Of a stretch of 35,415 bases of DNA, positions 24,506 through 32,244 are shown piece by piece. The stretch lies in assembly GCA_002491245.1 (NCBI GenBank), contig DKVO01000019.1, positions 1 to 35,415 of the forward strand, in the 5' to 3' direction. A program made the translations under genes and the position numbers. The notes beneath the pieces were generated by a model. That model searched no databases, had not been told where the DNA came from, and worked only from the letters and a program-made list of their open reading frames with translations. The first letter of the stretch is position 1. Every line of letters begins with the position of its first letter. The stretch comes from Porphyromonadaceae bacterium UBA7176. Its GTDB lineage: Bacteria > Bacteroidota > Bacteroidia > Bacteroidales > Muribaculaceae.

Positions 24506-25765
24506 ATGAAAAATAAACTGAAACAGATAATCTACGACATGCGTACCCAGCCGGTCATCGCCTGGGTGACGGTGATAGGTACAGCGCTGTCGATATTCCT
24601 GATCATGACAGTGGTTATGATGCAGCAGGTCAACGTAATGTCGTTCGCCCCCGAGAGCCACCGCGACCGGATGCTCTACGGAATGTTTTTCAATAGGGAG
24701 ATGATTGAAGGTGAAAACTCTTCATCAGCCAGTCTCAGCTACGATATGGCCAAGCGTCTCTATGCAGAACTCAAAGGAGTGGAGAAAACGGCTTATCAGA
24801 CCCTTGGTATCGAAAAGGTCGATGCAAAAGGAACTACCGGAGAAAAATTTACGGTTGATACGCGGCAGACCGACGACAACTTCTGGGAGGTGTATGACCA
24901 TAAGTTGCTCGAGGGCCGCTATTACACTGCCGACGAGATGATGTCGGAACGAAAAGTGTGTGTTGTGAGTGAGTCGACGGCACGGAGATTATTCGGTGGC
25001 GAAAGCGCTGTAGGTCAGTATTTCGAACTTGATCATAAGGACTATGAGGTGGTCGGGGTGGTCGCTAACAGCTCGATATTTGCGTCGATGGCTTATGCAC
25101 AGGTATTTGTACCACTCGATACCGATGCTTCGTGGGGCGAGGGCGGTTTCGGGCCTTTCATGGCTTCGCTCCTTGTCGAAAAAGGTGTTGATTTTGAAGA
25201 TGTCCGCAATCAGGTGAAGGCACGCTATGCTGAAGTTGACGCCGAAATCAAACCGGAAGGGTTTAGGACCGTCTACCACGGCGCACCCTTTGACCAGGAA
25301 ATAATCGCCTCGGGCCACCGCGGCAGTAATACGACCCCCGACACTTCGTCGGACCGCTATATGCGCTACGCTATCTATGCGATACTTCTGATTGTGCCGG
25401 CAATCAATCTGAGCAGTATGCTCCACAGCCGTCTTCGCCGGCGAGTGAGCGAAATAGGTGTGCGCCGAGCTTTCGGCTGCACAAAGATGCGGATTGTTGC
25501 CGACATCATCGCCGAAAACCTCATTGTGACCATTATCGGCGGTATCATCGGTTTCGTGCTCGGCATTATCTTCGCCCAGTGCTACGATGGCTTGTACACC
25601 GACCCCACAGGCACAGCCGCACGTCCGGCACTGTCGATTCTGCTCAACTGGACAATCTTAGGCATAGCATTCGGAACCTGTTTCTTCCTCAACATCATCA
25701 GTGCCGCCGTGCCGGCTTGGCAGGCGAGCCGCCTCAACCCTGTAGAGGCAATAAACGCCAAATAA
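24506..25765 (+). CDS. ABC transporter permease 1 (MacB/FtsX type)
   Basis: Membrane subunit of 419 residues with the MacB layout. There is one N-terminal membrane segment (about 18-40), a large MacB_PCD periplasmic domain, then three C-terminal FtsX-type segments (about 288-308, 330-360, 378-400). RRRVSEIGVRRAFGCTKMRI is the coupling region that contacts the ATPase, and the end PAWQASRLNPVEAINAK is the family C-terminal signature. It is paired with a second permease, so the working transporter is probably a heterodimer. Substrate unknown. Confidence 0.94.
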   Translation: MKNKLKQIIYDMRTQPVIAWVTVIGTALSIFLIMTVVMMQQVNVMSFAPESHRDRMLYGMFFNREMIEGENSSSASLSYDMAKRLYAELKGVEKTAYQTLGIEKVDAKGTTGEKFTVDTRQTDDNFWEVYDHKLLEGRYYTADEMMSERKVCVVSESTARRLFGGESAVGQYFELDHKDYEVVGVVANSSIFASMAYAQVFVPLDTDASWGEGGFGPFMASLLVEKGVDFEDVRNQVKARYAEVDAEIKPEGFRTVYHGAPFDQEIIASGHRGSNTTPDTSSDRYMRYAIYAILLIVPAINLSSMLHSRLRRRVSEIGVRRAFGCTKMRIVADIIAENLIVTIIGGIIGFVLGIIFAQCYDGLYTDPTGTAARPALSILLNWTILGIAFGTCFFLNIISAAVPAWQASRLNPVEAINAK

Positions 25766-25785
25766 CTTAATTTCGCCACTTACTT

Positions 25786-27018
25786 ATGAAACGTAAACTC
25801 ATACAGCAGATGCGCTCGGAGTGGCGCAGCAATTTGTGGATGACAGTCGAACTGGTCATCGTCGGCTTTGTCCTCTGGGGCGTTTTTACCGTCTTTGCCG
25901 GTATCGAATACCTACACAAAGAACCTGTCAGCGTCGACTTCACCGACATATATTACGGTAACATCGGGTCGATACCTAAGGATGCCAATAACCGCAAGGC
26001 CTATGAAGACAGCCTTCACAACGAATGGACCGACCTCGAAAATCTTTTGTCGAACCTCAAGTCTAATCCCTATGTTGAGAACATAGGCACGGGCAACAAC
26101 GCCATACCCTATAATTTCAATTATTCAGGCGTGCAGTTAAACGCCAGAATAGGCGATTCGATACAGCACTACATGGGCAATAGGCGCGTCATGGACCCCG
26201 ATATGGTGCGCACACTGCGGATGAAAGGCATCAACGGCGAATCAAGCGAACAGCTCGCCCAAATGCTTGAGGAGGGTAAAACTCTAATCTCGACCTATGA
26301 CCGCAGCTACTACGACAATGACCCCAAGCAATGGGTAGGGCATGAGGCTTGGGTTGGTGCAGACTCGGCAATGATTGTAGAAATCGGAGCGATGATAGAG
26401 GGAATACGGCGAAGCGACTACGAGCCGGTGTTCAACGGTGTGCTGGTGTGCTACTACAAGAATTGGTTTCCTTATGAGATAGCTATCCGCGTAAAGCCCG
26501 GCAAGGGCGAGGAGTTCATGGCATCGCTCAAGGGCGATGATCTGGAATTCGGCAACGTGTATGCAAGCAATATCCGCAGCATAGAAAAGCGCAAGGATGA
26601 GGCACATCTCGATATCCACAACTTGCTCCGTAACCTGACAGCGTGTGCTGCCTTCGTGATGATAGCGGTGTTCCTGGGTTTCCTCGGCTCGTTCTGGTAC
26701 CGTACACAGCAGCGAGTGCCTGAGATAGCGCTCCGCAAGGTCAACGGCGCGACAAACACAGATCTTTTCCGGCGCCTGGTGTCCGAGGGTCTGGTGCTTT
26801 TAGGTGTGGCATCTGTAATTATTCTCGGAACAGCAGCCGTACTGATTCCACAGGTTGATATTGCCGGCAGCATAGGTTTTGAAGTTCCCAAAATCCTGCT
26901 GTGGGGTATGGTTGCGGTTACATTAGGAGTCCTTGCGCTGATGATAGTGGGTGGCATATGGCTACCGGCACGTAAAGCGATGAAAATCAACCCAGCAGAA
27001 GCACTTAAAGACCAATGA
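25786..27018 (+). CDS. ABC transporter permease 2 (MacB/FtsX type)
   Basis: Second MacB-like permease, 410 residues, with the same topology: an N-terminal segment at about 17-40, a periplasmic domain, then three segments at about 282-304, 332-355 and 370-395. The coupling sequence RVPEIALRKVNGATNTDLFRR and the C-terminal end PARKAMKINPAEALKDQ match the family. The periplasmic domain differs strongly from permease 1 (for example YDNDPKQWVGHEAWVG), consistent with a heterodimer. It follows permease 1 by 20 bp, and its stop overlaps the TolC start by 4 bp. Confidence 0.93.
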   Translation: MKRKLIQQMRSEWRSNLWMTVELVIVGFVLWGVFTVFAGIEYLHKEPVSVDFTDIYYGNIGSIPKDANNRKAYEDSLHNEWTDLENLLSNLKSNPYVENIGTGNNAIPYNFNYSGVQLNARIGDSIQHYMGNRRVMDPDMVRTLRMKGINGESSEQLAQMLEEGKTLISTYDRSYYDNDPKQWVGHEAWVGADSAMIVEIGAMIEGIRRSDYEPVFNGVLVCYYKNWFPYEIAIRVKPGKGEEFMASLKGDDLEFGNVYASNIRSIEKRKDEAHLDIHNLLRNLTACAAFVMIAVFLGFLGSFWYRTQQRVPEIALRKVNGATNTDLFRRLVSEGLVLLGVASVIILGTAAVLIPQVDIAGSIGFEVPKILLWGMVAVTLGVLALMIVGGIWLPARKAMKINPAEALKDQ

Positions 27019-28499
27019 AACGTTTTTTTATCGCCATCATAGTTATCCTTCTCGCCCTGTGTGTGTTTGCACAGGGCGGCAGGGAGATGACTCTCCCTCT
27101 CGACGAGGCTATAGCGATGGCCCGTGTGCGTAGTGTCGATGCCGCCGAAGCCCTCGATGAGCTGAGGTCGGCCTACTGGGAGTGGCGGACGTTCCGCGCT
27201 GACCAGTTACCTGAGTTCACGTTCAAGGCTACGGCACCGTCGTATGCCAAGCAGTACAGTTCCTACATGGACGGCGATGGTAACTACAGTTTCGTGGGAA
27301 CCAACACGCTCCAGGCGACAGGACAGCTGTCGGTGACGCAGAATATACCACTGACGGGTGGTAAGATCGCCGTGAATTCGTCGCTCGACTTCCTTCGTCA
27401 GTTCGATGGCGGTGTCGGCAACCGTTTCATGAGTATCCCGGTGGCTCTCACCCTGTCGCAACCGCTCTTCAGCGCGAACACGATGAAGTGGGACCGCAAG
27501 ATAGAGCCGGTTCGGTACTCTGAGGCCAAGGCGGCGTTTCTCAGCGCGACGGAGAATGTTGCCCGAAGGACGGTGGATTATTATTTCACGCTGCTGATGA
27601 ACCGGGAGAACCTCGAGATAGCACGTCAGAACCTTGAGAATGCGGAGAAACTCTACGCTGTGGCGCAGGAGAAGCGCGAGATGGGAAAAATCAGTCAGAA
27701 CGACTTGCTGCAGATGGAACTCAATGTGCTCGACGCACGCTCGGCCATGACAGAGACGCAGAGCGAACTTAAGGCGAGCATGTTTACCCTGCGTGCATTC
27801 CTCGACTTGGAGGAAGATGTTGAAATAGTGCCAGAAGTGCCGGGAAACGTACCGTTGGCCAATATCAGCTATGCGGATGCCCTTGACCGAGCGCTGACAA
27901 ACAACAAGTTTGTAAAGACGATGCTCCGCCAACAGCTCGAGGCGGACTATGAGGTGGCTCGCGCCAAAGGTGACATGCGCGAGATAAATCTTTTCGTTCA
28001 ACTTGGCTATACGGGCACTGGTGCAGAACTTAGCCAATCGTACAAAGGGTTGCGCGGTAATCAGCTTGCATCGGTCGGCTTCTCGATACCGCTTGTCGAC
28101 TGGGGCAAGCGGCGCGGAAAGGTGAAGGTGGCGGAGAGTAAACGACGCGTGACGGAGAGCAGGATACGGCGCGAGACGATGAACTTCAATCAGGATCTTT
28201 TTATCCTGGTTGAGCGCTTCGCCAACCAACAGCAGCAGCTCGACCTGGCTGAACGGTCGTCGGAAATCGCCGACAGGCGCTACCGTACTAATGTGGAGAC
28301 TTATCTCATAGGCATGATATCGACTCTTGAGCTTAATGACTCGCGAGTGAGCAAGGACAGTTCGCGCCGGGAGTATATCAACCAGCTCTATAAGTTCTGG
28401 AACTACTGGTATCAGCTTCGGTCGCTCACGCTCTACGACTACTCGTCGGGGGGTGATATCAACGTCGATTTCGAGAAGTATATCAAGGCGTCGGAGTGA
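27015..28499 (+). CDS. TolC family outer-membrane channel of the ABC exporter
   Basis: Outer-membrane exit duct of 494 residues for the HlyD-ABC system. The signal peptide ends VFA before Gln20. The two OEP halves show the typical long helices: about 150-260 (NLEIARQNLENAEKLYAVAQEKR) and 295-470 (FVKTMLRQQLEADYEVARAKGD). There are beta segments (FTFKATAPSYA and VGFSIPLVDWGKRRGK) for the outer-membrane barrel. It is longer than the TolC of the RND operon and clearly a separate paralogue. The start overlaps the permease 2 stop as ATGA. It is the last gene of the exporter operon. Confidence 0.93.
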   Translation: MKRFFIAIIVILLALCVFAQGGREMTLPLDEAIAMARVRSVDAAEALDELRSAYWEWRTFRADQLPEFTFKATAPSYAKQYSSYMDGDGNYSFVGTNTLQATGQLSVTQNIPLTGGKIAVNSSLDFLRQFDGGVGNRFMSIPVALTLSQPLFSANTMKWDRKIEPVRYSEAKAAFLSATENVARRTVDYYFTLLMNRENLEIARQNLENAEKLYAVAQEKREMGKISQNDLLQMELNVLDARSAMTETQSELKASMFTLRAFLDLEEDVEIVPEVPGNVPLANISYADALDRALTNNKFVKTMLRQQLEADYEVARAKGDMREINLFVQLGYTGTGAELSQSYKGLRGNQLASVGFSIPLVDWGKRRGKVKVAESKRRVTESRIRRETMNFNQDLFILVERFANQQQQLDLAERSSEIADRRYRTNVETYLIGMISTLELNDSRVSKDSSRREYINQLYKFWNYWYQLRSLTLYDYSSGGDINVDFEKYIKASE

Positions 28500-28523
28500 T
28501 GTTGCGTAAGTGTACTGATGACA

Positions 28524-28593
28524 GGGGGCACGATCCGTGGAGGGTCGCGCCCCTACCGGTACTGTGGGGTGAAAATGCGGTGCAATTTCACCC
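28524..28593 (+). repeat. Inverted, diverged copy of the hairpin repeat (modules A and B)
   Basis: GGGCACGATCC then GGAGGGTCGCGC (28524-28555) matches the reverse complement of module A. GGGGTGAAAATGCGGTGC (28566-28593) matches the reverse complement of module B, with a stem GGGTGAAA/TTTCACCC. Modules keep the order seen at 10.3 kb on the other strand. It lies between the exporter operon and the response regulator gene and could act as an operon-end hairpin. Confidence 0.65.
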
Positions 28594-28637
28594 TGTGATG
28601 GTGTCACTTTTTGTTGATTTTTAATTATATTTGCCAC

Positions 28638-29171
28638 ATGATACTTATTGTTGATGATGACCAGTCGATACGGCTTTCGATAGGGCTGATGTTGCGTCAG
28701 GCCGGATTTGACTATGAGGCCGTCTCTACGGAGGAGGATGCTCTTGCGGCTGTCCGCCGCGATGGGCTTGAGCTTGTAATTCTTGACATGAACCTGACCT
28801 GCACCACTACGGGGCGGCAAGGCATAGACATGCTTCGCAAGATAAGAATTCTTGCTCCGAAAGTGCCGGTGATACTTCTGTCGGCATGGGCTACGGTGCC
28901 TCTTGCCGTGGAGGGTATGGGGCACGGAGCGGTGGATTTCGTGACGAAGCCTTGGGCCAACCGCGATTTTCTTGCCAAGATACGCAAGGCGCTGGCCGAT
29001 GCCGATGCGGCAAGCAAGGCCAATGCAGTTGATACGCTCGACAATACGGAGCGGCAGGCTATTGTGAAGGCTTTGCGGCAGAGCGATGGCAATATGTCGG
29101 CAGCGGCGCAGATGCTGGGTATCACGCGGCAGTCGCTCTACCGCCGCATGGAGAAACTTGGAATAAAATAA
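28638..29171 (+). CDS. Response regulator: receiver plus Fis-type HTH, no AAA+ domain
   Basis: A 177-residue two-component regulator. The receiver (1-115) has acidic pocket Asp7/Asp8, phospho-acceptor Asp50 (VILDMN), Ser82 (LSAWAT) and Lys104 (FVTKPW). The insert after Asp50 (MNLTCTTTGRQGID) is like that of Bacteroidota sigma-54 (NtrC-type) regulators. Instead of the AAA+ sigma-54 domain it passes directly to a Fis-type helix-turn-helix (QAIVKALRQSDGNMSAAAQMLGITRQSLYRRMEKL, 130-174), giving a RegA/PrrA/ActR-like plan. The start at 28638 puts MILIVDDD at the N terminus; an ATG at 28611 would add 9 alien residues. TATATTTG (28626-28633) precedes the ATG by only 4 bases. It is 17 bp upstream of the kinase. 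Confidence 0.92.
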   Translation: MILIVDDDQSIRLSIGLMLRQAGFDYEAVSTEEDALAAVRRDGLELVILDMNLTCTTTGRQGIDMLRKIRILAPKVPVILLSAWATVPLAVEGMGHGAVDFVTKPWANRDFLAKIRKALADADAASKANAVDTLDNTERQAIVKALRQSDGNMSAAAQMLGITRQSLYRRMEKLGIK

Positions 29172-29188
29172 TACCGACAGAACCGACG

Positions 29189-30409
29189 ATGAGAAGCGTA
29201 CTTTGGTTTATAGCCACTTTTCTGGGGCTTGTGATGACGGTGGTGACGGCTGCGAGGGGTGATATGTTGGCTATGGGAGCGACTGCTGCTGTCGCTGCCT
29301 TTTGTCTGTATATGTCGTACCGTTCTACGGCGATGCCTATGCGAGCGATACGGTCGGGTATGGATCTGCTCCGTAGTCAGGACTTTGCCAGCCGCCTGCG
29401 TAAGGTGGGACAGAAGGATGCCGACGAGGTTGTGGAGCTATATAATACGGTGATAGCAAATATGAAGGCTGAACGACTTCGTAATCTTGAGCAAGACAGT
29501 TTTCTGAGCAAGGTTATCGAAGCTTCTCCGATGGGTATTGCCGTATGTGGTTTCGATGGGAATATAGAGAGCTCCAACCCTGCTTTCAAGGCTATGGAAA
29601 GCGCGGAGCTGAGAGATGTATTAGATTCGCTTCCGGACGAGGGTCAGTGTGTTATCCGTACAGGAGGTACTCAGGTGTTGCGTTGTTCGAGGCGTTTTTT
29701 CATGGACCGTGGTTTCCGTCGGCCTTTTTTCCTTGTGGAACGTCTGACCGACGAGATTGTGCGAGCCGAGACTGCTATATTCCATAAAATCGTGCGGACG
29801 ATAGGGCATGAGGTCAATAATACGCTTGGAGGAGTGGTGTCGGTGCTCGAGACTCTTGCCGTGATGCATTCGGATGATGAGGTGGTTTGCGATGCTCTTG
29901 GCAGCTGCCGGTCGAGTTGCGTAAATTTAGGAAATTTTGTCAAGGGGTATTCTGATGTGGTGAAGTTGCCTGAGCCGGAATTGCAGCCGGTGGATCTCAA
30001 CGAGTTTGTGAGCGAATGTCTGCCTTTTCTCCGGAATATGTGTCCGGCCGGGATTGAGGTCGTGACCGACATCGCGGAAGGAGCACCAACGGTGGCTGCT
30101 GATGCGATGCTTCTGCAACGTGTGCTTGTCAATGCTGTGAAAAATTCATGTGAAAGCATAGGGGATGCCGGTGGGCATATCACAATACGTACATCGCGAG
30201 GCTGTCTTGAGGTGATTGATGATGGCCCGGGTATTCCTGCTGATGTATCAGGCCTGATATTCACGCCGTTCTTCTCGACAAAACGCGCCGACCGTGGCCT
30301 TGGGCTGATGCTTGTGGCGGACATACTGCGCAAACACCGGGCGAGTTTTTCGTTGGCAACCGGAGATGATGGCCTGACCCGTCTTTCGATCAAATTCGCA
30401 AAGTTGTGA
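29189..30409 (+). CDS. Sensor histidine kinase
   Basis: Partner kinase of the response regulator, 406 residues. Two N-terminal membrane segments (about 4-22 and 26-43) are joined by a very short loop, so there is no periplasmic sensor domain. A HAMP-like linker (about 45-98) and a PAS-like segment (105-185, VIEASPMGIAVCGFDGNIESSNPAF) follow. The H-box is FHKIVRTIGHEVNNTLGG with His207. The ATPase domain has N-box residues Asn315/Asn319 (VNAVKNS), G1 DDGPGIP (344-350) and G2 RGLGLMLV. The NNTLGGVVS form of the H-box is typical of NtrB-like kinases. It probably senses an intracellular or membrane signal. The GH18 gene starts 2 bp after its stop. Confidence 0.93.
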   Translation: MRSVLWFIATFLGLVMTVVTAARGDMLAMGATAAVAAFCLYMSYRSTAMPMRAIRSGMDLLRSQDFASRLRKVGQKDADEVVELYNTVIANMKAERLRNLEQDSFLSKVIEASPMGIAVCGFDGNIESSNPAFKAMESAELRDVLDSLPDEGQCVIRTGGTQVLRCSRRFFMDRGFRRPFFLVERLTDEIVRAETAIFHKIVRTIGHEVNNTLGGVVSVLETLAVMHSDDEVVCDALGSCRSSCVNLGNFVKGYSDVVKLPEPELQPVDLNEFVSECLPFLRNMCPAGIEVVTDIAEGAPTVAADAMLLQRVLVNAVKNSCESIGDAGGHITIRTSRGCLEVIDDGPGIPADVSGLIFTPFFSTKRADRGLGLMLVADILRKHRASFSLATGDDGLTRLSIKFAKL

Positions 30410-30411
30410 TT

Positions 30412-32166
30412 ATGAAAAAGATATTGTTTCTTATTGGCTGTGTTATAATTGCGGTCTTCGGATGTGAGGCTGCAAAGGTCAATGGGGCCGACAGTTGCAT
30501 GAAGGTGGTGGCGTATGTCACTTCGTGGTCGGAGGAGATGCCCGACCCTAAGTTCATGACGCACATCAACTATGCATTCGGGCATGTCAATGAATCGTTT
30601 GACGGAGTGAGGATAGACAATCCGGTTCGATTGAGCCGCATCGCCCGTTTGAAAAAGGTTAAGCCGGAGCTGAAGGTGCTTCTTTCGGTCGGGGGCTGGG
30701 GCAGCGGTCGTTTCAGCGAGATGGCGGCAGACCCGGTTTTGCGCGGACGTTTTGCCGCCGATTGCCGCAGGGTTGCCGACGAGTATGGTCTTGACGGAAT
30801 TGATATCGATTGGGAGTATCCGGGCAGTAATGCCGCAGGGATATCGGCTTCGGAGGCCGATCCGGGAAATTTCGTGAAGCTTCTCGCCGCTATACGTGAT
30901 GCCATAGGGCCGGAAAGGCTTCTCACGATAGCATCGTCGGCATGGGGGACGGGTTGCCGGTTTTCTGAAATATTGCCGTATGTAGACTTTATCAATATCA
31001 TGACCTACGACATGGCGCAGGCTCCATCTTTGCACAACGCCTTGTATAGTTCTGGCCGACAGGGAGGTATGTCGGCGGAAAAGGGAGTGGCGATACATCT
31101 TGGAGGAGGTGTGCCGGCGTCGAAATTCGTGTTGGGAATACCGTTCTACGGTCGCGGAGCCAGTCCGTACCAGAACTTCGTCGATTATAAAGATGTGGCT
31201 CTCAAACCAGGGTGTACCGAGGGATGGGACGATGTTGCGAAGACTCCTTATATCGCTGACAAGTCGGGCTCGGTCGTGCTGGGTTTTGAAAACCCGAAAT
31301 CGATAGGGTATAAATGCGATTTTATAGTGCAACGCGGTCTGGGTGGTGCGATGTATTGGGACTATGCAGGTGATAATGCCGGGTCGGAACTGCGAGAGGC
31401 TGTCGCCCGGGGGATGGGTATGGATTTATCTGAGCCGACTTATCCGGCCGATTATGCCGGGGCACCGCGCTTCAAAGCCCTGATTTACTATAACGATCAG
31501 GCAGAACCGGCACATGTGGATTTTGCCAAAGACGCGATAGATTTCTTTCACCGGCTGTCATACGGCGACGGCTACAGGTATGATGTGACGACATCGTTGG
31601 CCGACTATCCCTATGATCGGCTCAAAGGGTATGATCTTATCGTGGCAATCAACGCGTCTCCGGTAGCTGACAAGGAGCGCAAGGCTTTTGAGGAATATAT
31701 GGAAAACGGTGGCGGTTGGATTGGTTTCCATGCTGCCGCATATAATGATGCCAATACCGGATGGGATTGGTATAACCGCTTTTTAGGTGCCGGGAAGTTC
31801 TATTGCAACACATGGCCGCCTCAACCGGCACTTGCCGATGTGGAGCTCAGGGAGCATCCGGTGACAAAAAATCTGCCGCAGTCGTTCGTTTTGCCCGAGT
31901 GCGAGTGGTACCAATGGCAACCCGACCCACGGTTGACGCCCGGGGTGGAGGTGCTGTTGTCGTTGTCGCCTGCCAATTATCCATTAGGAATCAAAGATGT
32001 GGTGAAGTCGGGCGACTTTCCTGTTGTGTGGACGAATACTCGCTACCGTATGATATATCTCAATATTGGTCACGGCGACCGCGAGTTTACCGATGCTGCT
32101 CAAAATCTGCTGCTTGTCAATGCTTTCAGATGGATAGCAGCCTCAAGCGCCTCATCTTCGCTATGA
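30412..32166 (+). CDS. GH18 glycosidase fused to a ThuA-like domain, probable lipoprotein
   Basis: A 584-residue two-domain protein. The N terminus MKKILFLIGCVIIAVFGC suggests a lipoprotein (Cys18, lipobox VFGC); the GTG six bases earlier is less likely as a start. Residues about 30-340 form a GH18 domain, with substrate-strand VLLSVGGWGSGRFSEMA and the catalytic DxxDxDxE motif at Asp128, Asp131, Asp133 and Glu135 (DGIDIDWEYPG). MTYDMA and AMYWDYAGD also fit. Chitin or N-glycan/peptidoglycan GlcNAc linkages are the usual GH18 substrates. From about 350 comes a ThuA-like domain (APRFKALIYYND, GGGWIGFHAAAYND, FPVVWTNTRYRMIYLNIGHGDREF), a class I amidotransferase-like fold seen in sugar-utilisation proteins. 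The 2-bp gap after the kinase implies cotranscription with it. Confidence 0.9.
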   Translation: MKKILFLIGCVIIAVFGCEAAKVNGADSCMKVVAYVTSWSEEMPDPKFMTHINYAFGHVNESFDGVRIDNPVRLSRIARLKKVKPELKVLLSVGGWGSGRFSEMAADPVLRGRFAADCRRVADEYGLDGIDIDWEYPGSNAAGISASEADPGNFVKLLAAIRDAIGPERLLTIASSAWGTGCRFSEILPYVDFINIMTYDMAQAPSLHNALYSSGRQGGMSAEKGVAIHLGGGVPASKFVLGIPFYGRGASPYQNFVDYKDVALKPGCTEGWDDVAKTPYIADKSGSVVLGFENPKSIGYKCDFIVQRGLGGAMYWDYAGDNAGSELREAVARGMGMDLSEPTYPADYAGAPRFKALIYYNDQAEPAHVDFAKDAIDFFHRLSYGDGYRYDVTTSLADYPYDRLKGYDLIVAINASPVADKERKAFEEYMENGGGWIGFHAAAYNDANTGWDWYNRFLGAGKFYCNTWPPQPALADVELREHPVTKNLPQSFVLPECEWYQWQPDPRLTPGVEVLLSLSPANYPLGIKDVVKSGDFPVVWTNTRYRMIYLNIGHGDREFTDAAQNLLLVNAFRWIAASSASSSL

Positions 32167-32182
32167 GTGTCATGAAATATAT

Positions 32183-32222
32183 TTGAGCCATAGATGGGGT
32201 GTGCGCTCCGCCTATGGCTCAA
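32183..32222. terminator. Terminator hairpin between convergent GH18 and recA genes
   Basis: An 11-bp perfect stem (TTGAGCCATAG with CTATGGCTCAA) around an 18-base loop, in the 78-bp gap between two convergent genes. A short T-run follows on the plus strand, and TTT-containing sequence follows on the minus strand. It probably serves both transcripts. Confidence 0.7.
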
Positions 32223-32244
32223 TTTATGTTGGGTGATTTAGGGG

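Noticed and set aside
27207..28925. Long minus-strand ORF opposite the second TolC gene and the response regulator
   Set aside because: His/Arg-rich low-complexity translation with no motif; it runs across a gene border, as shadow frames do.
29671..31332. Long minus-strand ORF opposite the kinase and GH18 genes
   Set aside because: It has no domain, signal or start context, and it spans two well-supported plus-strand genes. It is an antisense artefact of the GC-rich codons.
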